From CAINVV01 sp963663005 (GTDB lineage: Bacteria; Bacteroidota; Bacteroidia; Bacteroidales; Prolixibacteraceae): a stretch of DNA of 64,000 bases. The position numbers and the translations under genes are program-made. The DNA lies in NCBI GenBank assembly GCA_963663005.2, contig CAXXHH010000008.1:248001-312000 (forward strand). The letters are read 5' to 3'. This document shows positions 44,917 to 53,788 of this stretch, piece after piece (the first letter of the stretch is position 1; each line of letters begins with the position of its first letter). The notes under the pieces are model-generated. The model saw only the letters and a program-made list of their open reading frames with translations. It was not told the DNA's origin and searched no databases.

Positions 44917-46299
44917 TTATTTTTTTGGAGCAGTTTTTTTTGGAGTTTTCGTCGCTGCTTCAACTTTTACGGGCGTTTTAGCCTTGGGTTTGGCTGAAAT
45001 AATGGACGGTTTTCTTAATTTCTTTAGTTCAACTTCAGCGTCATTCAGCTTTTTAGTTTTCTCGTCAATAATCAACCTAAGCCGGGTCAGCTCGGCTTCA
45101 TTTTCATCTAATGGCACACATTTGTTCAAACGAAGCGAGAAGTCGCTCAGAACATTCATGTAATTAATGAAAGCCTCGTAGGGATTCCCGTATGGGTTAA
45201 AAAACTTAACGACCTCACCATCTGAAAAGAATTTGGTGGACATATAGTAAAGATGGTCATTTGACTGTAAATAAAGCCAATCCTTTAATATTTTGGCATC
45301 AGTGCATCGTTTTACGCGTTCCTTTAATGCATAAAGATGGTTAAACGCCTCTTTTTGCAGTTCATTCCCTAGCCAGGCCGAAAGATCCCGTTCCTCATCA
45401 GCCCACGAGATAGGATGCAGCACATGAACAGCCGATACTGGTTGCAAAACCTTGACAGCTTCGCTAGGTGTGGAGAAGGAAAGTTCTTTGGTTTTTAGGA
45501 TCGCCTCGGGTAAACTGTCAAGGAACTCAAAGATTCCTGACTTTTTCTTTTGAATTTCTCCAAATGTATCATAGTTCAAAAAGATGTTGACAATCTCTTC
45601 CTTTTGTGGAAGGTCGACCAGCCACTGAGTCATTTTTGTAGCAGTCAGTGGATATTCATTCCACGAGGTATTGGAAAATCGGAAAGAGAGGTCGTCACTT
45701 AATCTATAGTTACGCATCAACACTTTTTGCCTTGGATTGAGCGCATTACAATAGAGATAATTCGGACTCTTCCATCCAAGTATATGCTTCGCCCCTTCCG
45801 TTAGGACCGTTTCAAATCCCATGCGGTAGATGAGGTCTCCCAATTCATCGGAATATATCATCTCTGAATTTCTGAAAACTTTGGGTTTTTGGCCAAAATA
45901 TTCCTCAATCAGATCATCATGCATTTTAACCTGTCTAGCAAAAAGCTGTTCGTCTACCAATGAAACCAGGGAGTTGGCGAAAGTGCCTGAAAGAAACTCA
46001 ACAGCTCCTGTAGCGGCCAACTCTTTGAAAGAATCAATCACCTCCGGTGCATAAAGCCTAAACTGATCGAGAGCTACTCCCGAGATCGAGAATGAGACTT
46101 TGAATTTGCCTTTTGATTTTTTGATTTGTTTCAAAAGTACGTTATTGGCAGGTAGATAACAGTTATCAGCTATCTTTCGAAGAATGGTTTCATTGGCGTA
46201 GTCATCGTAATAATAAGAATCATTTCCAATATCGAAAAATCGGTACTTGCGGTAGCGAAAGGGCTGGTGAATCTGAAAATTTAGGCAGATTGTCTTCAT
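44917..46299 (-). CDS. Glycoside hydrolase family 57 alpha-amylase-like protein
   Basis: A 460-residue enzyme. The GH57 catalytic barrel starts ICLNFQIHQPFRYRKYRFFD, with EFLSGTFANSL, FRNSEMIYSDELG and the GH57 acidic segment FLNYDTFGEI. A helical region follows (about 290-400), then a short coiled coil and a tail rich in K, P, A and T (about 430-460) that is probably disordered. It likely cuts or rearranges alpha-1,4 glucans in the cytoplasm, since no signal peptide is visible. It lies between a glycogen-synthase-like GT4 and the phosphorylase gene. Confidence 0.9.
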   Translation of the reverse strand: MKTICLNFQIHQPFRYRKYRFFDIGNDSYYYDDYANETILRKIADNCYLPANNVLLKQIKKSKGKFKVSFSISGVALDQFRLYAPEVIDSFKELAATGAVEFLSGTFANSLVSLVDEQLFARQVKMHDDLIEEYFGQKPKVFRNSEMIYSDELGDLIYRMGFETVLTEGAKHILGWKSPNYLYCNALNPRQKVLMRNYRLSDDLSFRFSNTSWNEYPLTATKMTQWLVDLPQKEEIVNIFLNYDTFGEIQKKKSGIFEFLDSLPEAILKTKELSFSTPSEAVKVLQPVSAVHVLHPISWADEERDLSAWLGNELQKEAFNHLYALKERVKRCTDAKILKDWLYLQSNDHLYYMSTKFFSDGEVVKFFNPYGNPYEAFINYMNVLSDFSLRLNKCVPLDENEAELTRLRLIIDEKTKKLNDAEVELKKLRKPSIISAKPKAKTPVKVEAATKTPKKTAPKK

Positions 46300-46322
46300 G
46301 GTATGACTATTATCGATGTGAT

Positions 46323-47612
46323 TTATCTAATTGCTTTTTTGTAGACTTCACGAACATGCGCTGCGGAATGCTTCCATTGCAGGCTGTCGACTTCAACCCG
46401 ACCAAATTTTCTGAACATGGCAGAAAGGGCGGGGTATTTTATTATTCCGTAAATTGCATCTGCCATAGCGTTGATATCCCAGAAGTCAACTTTTATGGCG
46501 TGTGTTAGAATCTCGGCTACGCCGGATTGTTTTGAGATGATGACCGGTACATCTGTCATCATTGCTTCCAATGGAGAGATGCCGAAAGGCTCAGATACGG
46601 AAGGCATTACGTAGACATCACTCATTCTGAACATATCAAACACATCATCACCCCGAAGGAAACCGGTAAAATGAAATCGATCTGAGATCCCTAATCTTGC
46701 GGTCCGCCGGATCATTTTTTCCATCATATCCCCGCTGCCAGCCATAACAAATCGTACATTATCAGTCCGTTTAAGAACCTGATAGGCAGCTTCGATAAAA
46801 TATTCCGGACCCTTCTGCAATGTTATTCGTCCTAAAAAGGTTACAATTTTGTCGTTGATTCCTCTTTTGAAAAATTCGGCATCTCTATTTTCGAGTGGTT
46901 CAACTGCATTGTAAACGGTAGTAACCTTGTCTGGATTAACGCCATACTTCTCAATAACAATTTTTTTAGTCAGGTTGCTGACTGTAATAATCTGGTCGGC
47001 AACCTCCATGCCTTCGCGTTCAATCCCATAGACCTTGGGGTTAACACTTCCACCGCTTCGGTCGAAATCTGTGGCATGAACATGGATTACCAGAGGTTTA
47101 CCACTAACACGTTTTGCAGCAATCCCGGCAGGGTATGCCAACCAATCATGTGCGTGAATGACATCAAATTCATATTCACGACCAATATATTCAGCAACAA
47201 TAGCATAGTTCGCTATTTCTTCGAGCAGATTTGCACCATACTTGCCTGAGAACGGGATTTTCCCCTGCTCATCGGTTTGAACAAAACGCGTTGAGGAAGA
47301 GAGACGTTGGCGGGTCATCTGCCAAAACTCTTCAGGATCGGCGTAAGGTACCAGACTAGATTGTACTTCTGTAAGGTCGATATGCTTATCCATATTTTGG
47401 ACATGCACGTGCTTTCTCTTAATTGTGATTTCGTTAGCCCCAATTATTTTTTCAACAGCTGTATCATCTTCATCTCCGTAGGCTTTGGGAACAACAAAAA
47501 GCACCTCTATGTCTTCAAATTGAGCCAACCCTTTGGTCAAGCCGAAACTTGCTGTACCTAATCCACCGCTTATATGAGGAGGAAATTCCCATCCGAACAT
47601 CAATACCTTCAT
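46323..47612 (-). CDS. Glycogen synthase-like GT4 glycosyltransferase
   Basis: A 429-residue GT-B enzyme. The N-terminus VLMFGWEFPPHISGGLGTASFGL has the KTGGL-like glycine motif of starch and glycogen synthases. FDVIHAHDWLAYPAGIAAK and ADQIITVSNLTKKI follow, and the C-terminal domain has FLGRITLQKGPEYFIEAA and MPSVSEPFGISPLEAM. In Bacteroidota this gene type sits with debranching enzyme and GH57 genes and is taken to build glycogen; that role is inferred from context. It follows the debranching-enzyme gene by 13 bases and precedes the GH57 gene by 23. Confidence 0.9.
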   Translation of the reverse strand: MKVLMFGWEFPPHISGGLGTASFGLTKGLAQFEDIEVLFVVPKAYGDEDDTAVEKIIGANEITIKRKHVHVQNMDKHIDLTEVQSSLVPYADPEEFWQMTRQRLSSSTRFVQTDEQGKIPFSGKYGANLLEEIANYAIVAEYIGREYEFDVIHAHDWLAYPAGIAAKRVSGKPLVIHVHATDFDRSGGSVNPKVYGIEREGMEVADQIITVSNLTKKIVIEKYGVNPDKVTTVYNAVEPLENRDAEFFKRGINDKIVTFLGRITLQKGPEYFIEAAYQVLKRTDNVRFVMAGSGDMMEKMIRRTARLGISDRFHFTGFLRGDDVFDMFRMSDVYVMPSVSEPFGISPLEAMMTDVPVIISKQSGVAEILTHAIKVDFWDINAMADAIYGIIKYPALSAMFRKFGRVEVDSLQWKHSAAHVREVYKKAIR

Positions 47613-47625
47613 ATCTTTGGTTTAG

Positions 47626-49581
47626 TTAGCTATTAATTCTGTTGTCGTCAAATTTCTCTATCAGTGCAGAGGCCATAATTACTGCAGCAACATTCCAGGC
47701 CTGCGAAATAGCACCTTTGGCCGTATGTGGCGGATTACCTTCATAGGCTTCCGAAATAGTTCCGATGCAGTTTTCAGACATCTCGTTCTTAAAGCCCTCA
47801 AGGCAATTTTTTGCAAAAGAGAGTCCGCCGGCTTTATGAACCTCGAGATAGGTCTTAACAAATGGATAAATCAGGTAAGGATAGACCGTCCCCTGGTGAG
47901 CCGCCTCTGAAAATTCAATGGCACGTTCGCCTGAACAACCTTTATATGCAGCATCTTCGGGCGTCAACGAACGGATGCCGACCGGCGTTAAAAGTTTGTT
48001 TCTGACCGTACTTATGATCGTTTTTTTGTGCGTCCGTGACAGCGGGGAGTAATCCTGGGCAGCTGCAAGGAGCATATTTGGCCTGACAGACCAGTCTTTA
48101 AAATCTCCATCGATATAGTCGGCAAGTTGACCATGCTCTTCACACCAGAAATTGGAAAGGAATGATTCAGCGATCAAAGCAGGCAATTCCTTCCATTCTT
48201 TTATAAAGACTTTGTCTGAAGCGGCTTGTGCGAGCTCCAAAGCAAAGCAAACGGCATTATACCAATATGCGTTGATCTCGACTGCCAATCCACCGCGCTG
48301 GGTAATTGGTACTCCGTTACTATATTCGTCCATCCAGGTGAGGGCAATGCCTGCCTTTTTGGCAGATATTAACCCATTTTCAAGCATATGGATATTGAAT
48401 TCAGTACCCTTTCGATAGTGATTTAAGATCTCCTTCAGGTAAGAACCGTATTTTTCCCAAATTTCTTTAGCGGATTTGATTTTCACCAACTCTTGTAAGG
48501 CATTGAATACCAAAAGTGGTGCATCGGCAGTGTCACAAGAACTCACCTGCCCGGCATATTTGGGTAAAAGACCTTTATTTAAACGTTTAAGGTTGGTCAG
48601 TAATACTGCTTCGAAATTGGCTACATCACCCGATTTCAGCAAATTTCCAGGCAGCGCCGTAAGCGTTTGTCGGGTGATTGATTCGTACCAGGGGTAGCCG
48701 GCAATGAGGTCAATCCCATCCTTCCTTTCCCATAAAAACTGTTTACCAGAGTTTCGAAGGCAATTGATGAAGGAATTTCTTGGTATGCGAAGTTTTTTCT
48801 CGCTTTCGTATCTCTTTAAGAAGGTGGCTGGCTTGTGCTCATTGGTTGAGGCGCAAAAAAAGATTGATTCGCCTTTTTTAATTGAAACTTCAAAGTATCC
48901 CGGAACGAAGAGATCCTCCTGAAATTCGTAACCCCTCTCCTGCTCCTTAACGTACTCCACGTTTTTATACCAATCAGGAACGGGAACAAAATCGCACTCT
49001 TTCGACAGCTGCATAAAAAAATCCGGATAACCTTCATAAAGGTTCATCTTAATACCATTGGCTACAGGCGTGTATTTTGAGTTGGCATAAAGATTCGCTC
49101 TACTTAAGGAGTGAACGTTTCTAAATGCCAGAAATGGTCTGAACCGAAGTTTTGTCGGACTATTAGCTTCTTCCAGCGTATATTTTACCAATAACTGATT
49201 TTCGTGGTCGACAAGCAGCCGTGTTCTGGTCAGGATTACTCCACCTACCCGGTAGGTATGTTTTTGAATGGTATCAAATTCAAAATTACGGATATATTTA
49301 TGGCCTTTGGGCTCGTAAAAATCTCCAGGAAATTTGTGAATTCCAAGATTAAACTGAGCTTCGTGTTGGATAACAGTTTCATCGAGTGTCGAAAGGAGAA
49401 CGTGTTTTCCTCCATCTAGCTCATCCAATCTTACGACTAACAGTCCATGGTATTTTCGCGTATTACAGCCGGCAAGAGTCGTAGATGAATAGGCTCCTCC
49501 ACGATTAGTCCTTAAAGTTTCGCGCTCCAGTGAATACGATAAATTGACCAGTTTTTCCTTATCAAAATTCAGATATCCCAT
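47626..49581 (-). CDS. Glycogen debranching enzyme (amylo-alpha-1,6-glucosidase)
   Basis: A 651-residue GH133-type protein. The N-terminal beta domain (about 1-270) has SYSLERETLRTNRGGAYSSTT and GCNTRKYHGLLVVRLDELDGGKHVLLS. The C-terminal helical barrel (about 290-640) has IAGYPWYESITRQTLTALPGNLL and WMDEYSNGVPITQRGGLAVEINAYW. It ends with ECGSE-like residues in CSGERAIEFSEAAHQGTVYPYL. It hydrolyses alpha-1,6 branch points in the cytoplasm. It is the first gene of a four-gene glycogen operon: debranching enzyme, GT4, GH57 and phosphorylase. Confidence 0.93.
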   Translation of the reverse strand: MGYLNFDKEKLVNLSYSLERETLRTNRGGAYSSTTLAGCNTRKYHGLLVVRLDELDGGKHVLLSTLDETVIQHEAQFNLGIHKFPGDFYEPKGHKYIRNFEFDTIQKHTYRVGGVILTRTRLLVDHENQLLVKYTLEEANSPTKLRFRPFLAFRNVHSLSRANLYANSKYTPVANGIKMNLYEGYPDFFMQLSKECDFVPVPDWYKNVEYVKEQERGYEFQEDLFVPGYFEVSIKKGESIFFCASTNEHKPATFLKRYESEKKLRIPRNSFINCLRNSGKQFLWERKDGIDLIAGYPWYESITRQTLTALPGNLLKSGDVANFEAVLLTNLKRLNKGLLPKYAGQVSSCDTADAPLLVFNALQELVKIKSAKEIWEKYGSYLKEILNHYRKGTEFNIHMLENGLISAKKAGIALTWMDEYSNGVPITQRGGLAVEINAYWYNAVCFALELAQAASDKVFIKEWKELPALIAESFLSNFWCEEHGQLADYIDGDFKDWSVRPNMLLAAAQDYSPLSRTHKKTIISTVRNKLLTPVGIRSLTPEDAAYKGCSGERAIEFSEAAHQGTVYPYLIYPFVKTYLEVHKAGGLSFAKNCLEGFKNEMSENCIGTISEAYEGNPPHTAKGAISQAWNVAAVIMASALIEKFDDNRINS

Positions 49582-49676
49582 AATTTATATACGGTTATAA
49601 ATTCAAAGTCCGGTAAGGCACTATTAAATACTCCTTAGATTCCTTAAAAATATGCAAAGCTTTTGGTAAAAAAAAC

Positions 49677-50672
49677 TTATGACTTCTTTTTTTGAATGAT
49701 ATCATTTATTAAACCTTCGAAACTAATCGAAGGATAGTCTTTAGCAATTTTCAACGCATCATCATTCAACTTTGAAAGAAGATTCCTATATGCAGTACTT
49801 TCAGTCTGGAATGGCTTGTGCATTATTGATTTAACGATCTTTTCAATCCTCTGGATTACCTCCTTACTCTCATTGTCCAGGAAAATGCTATTAAATTTTT
49901 CCTGGATAAAGGCATTTGCAGTCTCGCTTAAATGCAGCATATCAGACGCATAAAAGCGGTAATCCCGCAATTCGTCCATCACCAGTTCGTAGGATGGAAA
50001 GTAGGTAATCCTCTCTGAACCAAAATGAGATATCAGGTTATCGACTACTAAGAAGAGTCCGGATTTGCTCACCTGATTTTCGTAACTTCCGTCTTTGAAA
50101 TGGCGTATCGGACTAATTGTGAAAATGATGTTCAGTTGCGGATTGATTGCAAAGGTTCGGTTAAGCAGCTCTATCCACTGGAGCGTCATAGCGTCGACGG
50201 ATAAACGTTCGCGGACAAACATATTTTCCGGTAGCTTATGACAGTTCGCCACTATCCTACCATTCTGTTTTTCCCGATACACCCAGGACGTCCCAAAAGT
50301 AAGGAAAAGATGAGATGTCAATCTTAACTTACTGGTTGCAAGTGTTATCGAATCGTTAATCTTTGAAAGTGTAGTCTCTTTATCAGGATTAGAGAACCTG
50401 CTGTGGAAGTAAAAATTATTCCATAATCCGTTGGCAAAAAAAAGATCTGACTCGTTAAATTGTTTAGCTCCCATCAGAAATCCAAGGCATTCTGCAATAG
50501 ATGCCGGATTATATACTATGCCACAGGGGTTCACCTGAATGGGAAGGTAGTGGCTATGGAGATAAGTCCCAATGTTTTCAGTAAAGCAGGAACCTACCAT
50601 AAGGGTATGTTGCCGGTAGGAGATCTTTTGGGACACTTTTGGAAGTGAAACTTCCGTTCTAAAGGATATCAT
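49677..50672 (-). CDS. GSCFA-domain protein
   Basis: A 331-residue protein with the GSCFA family signature: GSCFTENIGTYLH at residues 27-39, FLTFGTSWVYREK at about 145-157 and FTISPIRHFKDG. The fold is of the SGNH/GDSL hydrolase type, with Ser in GSCF as candidate nucleophile and HLSE late in the chain. The substrate is not known; related proteins may be acyl esterases acting on glycans. The gene is transcribed with the preceding alpha/beta hydrolase, with an ATGA overlap at 50669-50672. Confidence 0.87.
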   Translation of the reverse strand: MISFRTEVSLPKVSQKISYRQHTLMVGSCFTENIGTYLHSHYLPIQVNPCGIVYNPASIAECLGFLMGAKQFNESDLFFANGLWNNFYFHSRFSNPDKETTLSKINDSITLATSKLRLTSHLFLTFGTSWVYREKQNGRIVANCHKLPENMFVRERLSVDAMTLQWIELLNRTFAINPQLNIIFTISPIRHFKDGSYENQVSKSGLFLVVDNLISHFGSERITYFPSYELVMDELRDYRFYASDMLHLSETANAFIQEKFNSIFLDNESKEVIQRIEKIVKSIMHKPFQTESTAYRNLLSKLNDDALKIAKDYPSISFEGLINDIIQKKKS

Positions 50673-51493
50673 ACAAATTTATTTATCCATTTTATTGTAA
50701 AATCAGTAACCAGATAATTCTGATTCCAAGAATGCAATTGATGAGGCCCGTCTGTCCATTCCTGATAGGTAATTTCTCCAGAAAGACTCCTTGCTAGACT
50801 ACTGCTAGCCCAAGGAGCCGAAACCTTGTCATTGGATCCATGCATAAACAGCATCGGTATTGTGGATGGCAAACTTGCGGAACCGATTTTCACGGTAGCT
50901 CTTTGCACTTCCCTAAAGCAACGAGCAGACATTTTCTTGTGCATCAGCGGGTCACGCTCCCTGGGAGGTTCATTTGTGGCAGGCGGGGCAAAATCTTTTG
51001 ACTTCAGTCCTGTCTTGATTGTGACCTGCGGCAACAGTGAATCAGCAATCCGAATCGCCAGGCTCTTGAATTTTCCTGGTGGTTGTACTAAAGCCAGCCA
51101 GGGAGAAGCGAGTACGGCAAGTTCCGGCAGATTGTGCCCTAAACCCAAGTAGGACAGCACAATTGTCGCACCCATGCTATGCCCATAGAGAATGATTGGA
51201 ATGGATGGAAAATTCTCTCTGGCTTTTTGCATTAAAAGCGATGTGTCTTCCAGGTATTCGTTGTACCGGTGAATTGTCCCTTGCTTACCGCCCGAACGGC
51301 CATGTCCACGCAAATCATATGAGATGACTGCAAAGCCTTCTCTCACAAAAGCATCGAACCAATCATCGTATCTTCGGCAATGTGTACCGTGCCCGTGTAC
51401 AAACGCAAGGACCGCCTTTGGGGTCAATTCGGGTTGCCACAAAACTGCATAGAGGTCTAAATTGTCAAAGGAGCTCCAAACTTGTTCGTGCAT
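50669..51493 (-). CDS. Alpha/beta hydrolase (monoacylglycerol lipase-like)
   Basis: A 274-residue serine hydrolase without a signal peptide. The oxyanion segment FVHGHGTHCRRYDDW and SYDLRGHGRSGGK lead to the nucleophile elbow YGHSMGA with S106. The acidic residue is probably the Asp in MHGSNDKVSAP, and the histidine is in DGPHQLHSW. This pattern fits the lysophospholipase/monoacylglycerol lipase group (Hydrolase_4). The natural substrate is not evident. Despite the neighbouring GSCFA hydrolase, no defined pathway can be stated. Confidence 0.9.
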   Translation of the reverse strand: MHEQVWSSFDNLDLYAVLWQPELTPKAVLAFVHGHGTHCRRYDDWFDAFVREGFAVISYDLRGHGRSGGKQGTIHRYNEYLEDTSLLMQKARENFPSIPIILYGHSMGATIVLSYLGLGHNLPELAVLASPWLALVQPPGKFKSLAIRIADSLLPQVTIKTGLKSKDFAPPATNEPPRERDPLMHKKMSARCFREVQRATVKIGSASLPSTIPMLFMHGSNDKVSAPWASSSLARSLSGEITYQEWTDGPHQLHSWNQNYLVTDFTIKWINKFV

Positions 51494-51579
51494 TGTATGA
51501 ATATTTTCGATTCAGGATCTTTTGCCCAAGTAATATGAGCTGACAAATTTACGTAAATCCGGACACAGGAACTATACGT

Positions 51580-52518
51580 TCATTTCTGATCGGACAAATG
51601 AGCAAGGGTATTTCGTAACCTGGAATACCCTGCATGCTCTACCGCAGTGCCCTTAAAGAGTTCTTTGTATTTGGGCTTTTCCAGCTCCATCCAATCCTCG
51701 CGGGTCATGGTGAGAAGCTCTTTTTTGGGACGAAACTCTTCGAGATTCTGTTGTGTTGCTCTTTTATTCCACGGACAAACCTGCTGGCAGATATCGCATC
51801 CAACGAGGCGATTTGTGAGTTCGTGAGTCAGAGGTTCGGGAATTGGCTCTTTTGTTTCAATCGTTAGGTAGGAGATACATCTCCGGGCGTCCAGATGTAA
51901 TGGCGCAATGATTGCTCCGGTCGGGCAACTGTCCATGCATCTGCTACAGGATCCGCAGAGGTTGTTGCCAAAGGGATCATCATATGTTAACTCGAGATCA
52001 ATGACTAGTTCGCCGATAAAAACAAAACTTCCCATTCCGGGGTTGATCAGAATGGTGTGTTTACCAATCCAACCGAGTCCGGCCTCTTTTGCCAGAGCCT
52101 TCTCCAGAAGTGGAGCCGAATCGACAAAGACCCGACCCTGGCAAGGAGACAGATCAGTCTGAATATATTCAAGTAATTTGAAAAGCCTCTCCTTCAGCAC
52201 ATAATGATAATCTTTGCCAAAAGCATATTTGGAGATTATTGGAGCATCCGGATCCTCTTGTTTTTGCTCGGTGTAATAGTTCAGGAGAACTGAGATAACA
52301 GATTTGGCTCCTTCCACCAACAAGGAAGGATTTACCCTTTTCTCAAAATGGTTAGCCATGTAGGCCATTGAGCCATGATTGCCCGCTTCGAGCCAATCGC
52401 GCAGATGAACGCTATCATTCTCCAACATCCCCGAACGGGTGATTCCACAGGCACCAAATCCCAACTCTAAAGCTTTGGCTTTAATCAATTGGCTGTGGGT
52501 TTGGTGATCGGCGCTCAT
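51580..52518 (-). CDS. queG: Epoxyqueuosine reductase
   Basis: A 312-residue cobalamin-dependent reductase that turns epoxyqueuosine in tRNA into queuosine, the last pathway step. The N-terminal region has LGFGACGITRSG, RDWLEAGNHGSMAYMAN and AKSVISVLLNYY. Two 4Fe-4S motifs are CGSCSRCMDSCPTGAI and CDICQQVCPWN. The active-site region DSAPLLEKALAKEAGLGWIG is intact. The C-terminal HEAT-like repeats of some homologues are missing, as is common in shorter QueG proteins. QueA, which makes its substrate, is encoded at 29023-30084. Confidence 0.95.
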   Translation of the reverse strand: MSADHQTHSQLIKAKALELGFGACGITRSGMLENDSVHLRDWLEAGNHGSMAYMANHFEKRVNPSLLVEGAKSVISVLLNYYTEQKQEDPDAPIISKYAFGKDYHYVLKERLFKLLEYIQTDLSPCQGRVFVDSAPLLEKALAKEAGLGWIGKHTILINPGMGSFVFIGELVIDLELTYDDPFGNNLCGSCSRCMDSCPTGAIIAPLHLDARRCISYLTIETKEPIPEPLTHELTNRLVGCDICQQVCPWNKRATQQNLEEFRPKKELLTMTREDWMELEKPKYKELFKGTAVEHAGYSRLRNTLAHLSDQK

Positions 52519-52521
52519 GGG

Positions 52522-52977
52522 CTATTGTTTCAGAAAATCAAATGCTCCTTTTCTTAAATTAATTCCATACTCCAGGTACGCTTTCAGGCAGGCTAAAAAA
52601 TTAGCCCAACCTTCTGTATTCTGCATGAGCCATTTTATTCCGGCTTCATCATTTTCCCTGCTTTTTTCCGTAACTTTTACCAACGTGGAATCCAAATCTA
52701 CAGAATGCAAGTTTATTTCGACCAACAATTCGAGCTGGTCAACGTCCCAATAGTAAGAGATGTATTTATCTTCCTCGACTTTGTTCACGCGAATAGGAAA
52801 TTCCATATCAAATTCAGGGAAGCGCCACATAATTATCCGGCCATCGGCCATTCTTTCACTTCCTTTCGAGATGAAATAGCCGGCCATCTTTGCCGGATCA
52901 GCAATTGCCTCAAATACGTCGTGAATTGGTTTCTGTATTTGAATGGCAGTCTTGATTTCTAAGGATGAATTAGCCAT
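52522..52977 (-). CDS. SRPBCC (AHSA1-like) domain protein
   Basis: A 151-residue single-domain protein of the START/Bet v1-like SRPBCC group. The N-terminus SLEIKTAIQIQKPIHDVFEAI is followed by PAKMAGYFIS, then strands including VKVTEKS, and a C-terminal helix (GWANFLACLKAYLEYG). AHSA1-like proteins of this shape bind hydrophobic ligands or partner proteins; neither is known here. It lies between the suf operon and queG on the same strand, three bases from queG and 45 after the DUF59 gene, so it may be part of the suf transcript. Confidence 0.88.
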   Translation of the reverse strand: MANSSLEIKTAIQIQKPIHDVFEAIADPAKMAGYFISKGSERMADGRIIMWRFPEFDMEFPIRVNKVEEDKYISYYWDVDQLELLVEINLHSVDLDSTLVKVTEKSRENDEAGIKWLMQNTEGWANFLACLKAYLEYGINLRKGAFDFLKQ

Positions 52978-53022
52978 AACTCTTGACCATTAAAGTGAAT
53001 AATATGAAATTCTGATAGTTAA

Positions 53023-53325
53023 TTACATAAATCCTAATTCCAGCCTAGCCTCTTCAGACATCATGGACTTGTCCCATGCGGGATCAAACGTAATTTCTAC
53101 CTTACACTCTTCAATACCTTCGATTTTTTTTGTCATGTATTCGACATCGGCAACAATCATGTCTGCGGCAGGACAGCCTGGTGCTGTTAGTGTCATCAGG
53201 ACGGTGGCTGTATTATCAACTACATCAACATTGTAGACTAAACCAAGGTCATAAATGTTAACTGGGATTTCGGGGTCGAAAACTTCCTTGAGATTTTCGA
53301 TGATAAGGTCTATTCTTGGATCCAT
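53023..53325 (-). CDS. DUF59/MIP18-family Fe-S assembly protein
   Basis: A 100-residue protein of the DUF59 family (SufT/PaaD-like). Signature segments are DPEIPVNIYDLGLVYNV (about 17-33) and MTLTAPGCPAADMI (about 43-56), the latter with the conserved reactive cysteine, then EITFDPAWDKSMMSEEA. These proteins help mature or deliver iron-sulfur clusters, and the gene is six bases after sufE, so it acts in the Suf pathway. Naming it sufT would go beyond the evidence, since true SufT proteins are usually longer. Confidence 0.92.
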   Translation of the reverse strand: MDPRIDLIIENLKEVFDPEIPVNIYDLGLVYNVDVVDNTATVLMTLTAPGCPAADMIVADVEYMTKKIEGIEECKVEITFDPAWDKSMMSEEARLELGFM

Positions 53326-53331
53326 TACTAT

Positions 53332-53763
53332 TTACTGTTTTTGAGATAAAATTTGTTTGTAGGCCAACGCATATAATTTTATTTGTTTGACCATGGCCAT
53401 CAATCCATTTGATCGGGTAGGCGAGAGATGTTGTCTCAATCCGATTTCGTCAATGAAATATGGCTCAGAATCGAGTATTTCCTGAGGAGTCCTATCGGAA
53501 AAGACTTTAAGTAGCAAAGCAACTAATCCTTTAACAATCAATGCGTCGCTCTCAGCTTCGAATACAATATGATCACCTTCCAGTTTTTGCTGAAGCCAAA
53601 CCCGTGACTGACATCCCCGAATAAGATTCTGATCTATTTTGTAGGCAGCATCGATGGGCTCAAGTTCGTTGCCTAATTCGATCAGATAGGTGTATTTGTC
53701 CATCCAGTCTTCATATACGGAGAAATCTTCAATGATTGCCTGTTGTACTTCTTCAATGGTCAT
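53332..53763 (-). CDS. sufE: SufE sulfur-acceptor protein
   Basis: A 143-residue SufE protein that takes persulfide sulfur from SufS and passes it to the SufBCD scaffold. The active-site cysteine is C51 in LIRGCQSRVWL. The N-terminal DWMDKYTYLIELGNEL and the following TPQEILDSEPYFIDEIGL are typical of the family, as is the ending SPTRSNGLMAMV. It starts 25 bases after sufS in the same operon. Confidence 0.96.
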   Translation of the reverse strand: MTIEEVQQAIIEDFSVYEDWMDKYTYLIELGNELEPIDAAYKIDQNLIRGCQSRVWLQQKLEGDHIVFEAESDALIVKGLVALLLKVFSDRTPQEILDSEPYFIDEIGLRQHLSPTRSNGLMAMVKQIKLYALAYKQILSQKQ

Positions 53764-53788
53764 GAAAATATTTTTAAAAAAATGGATA

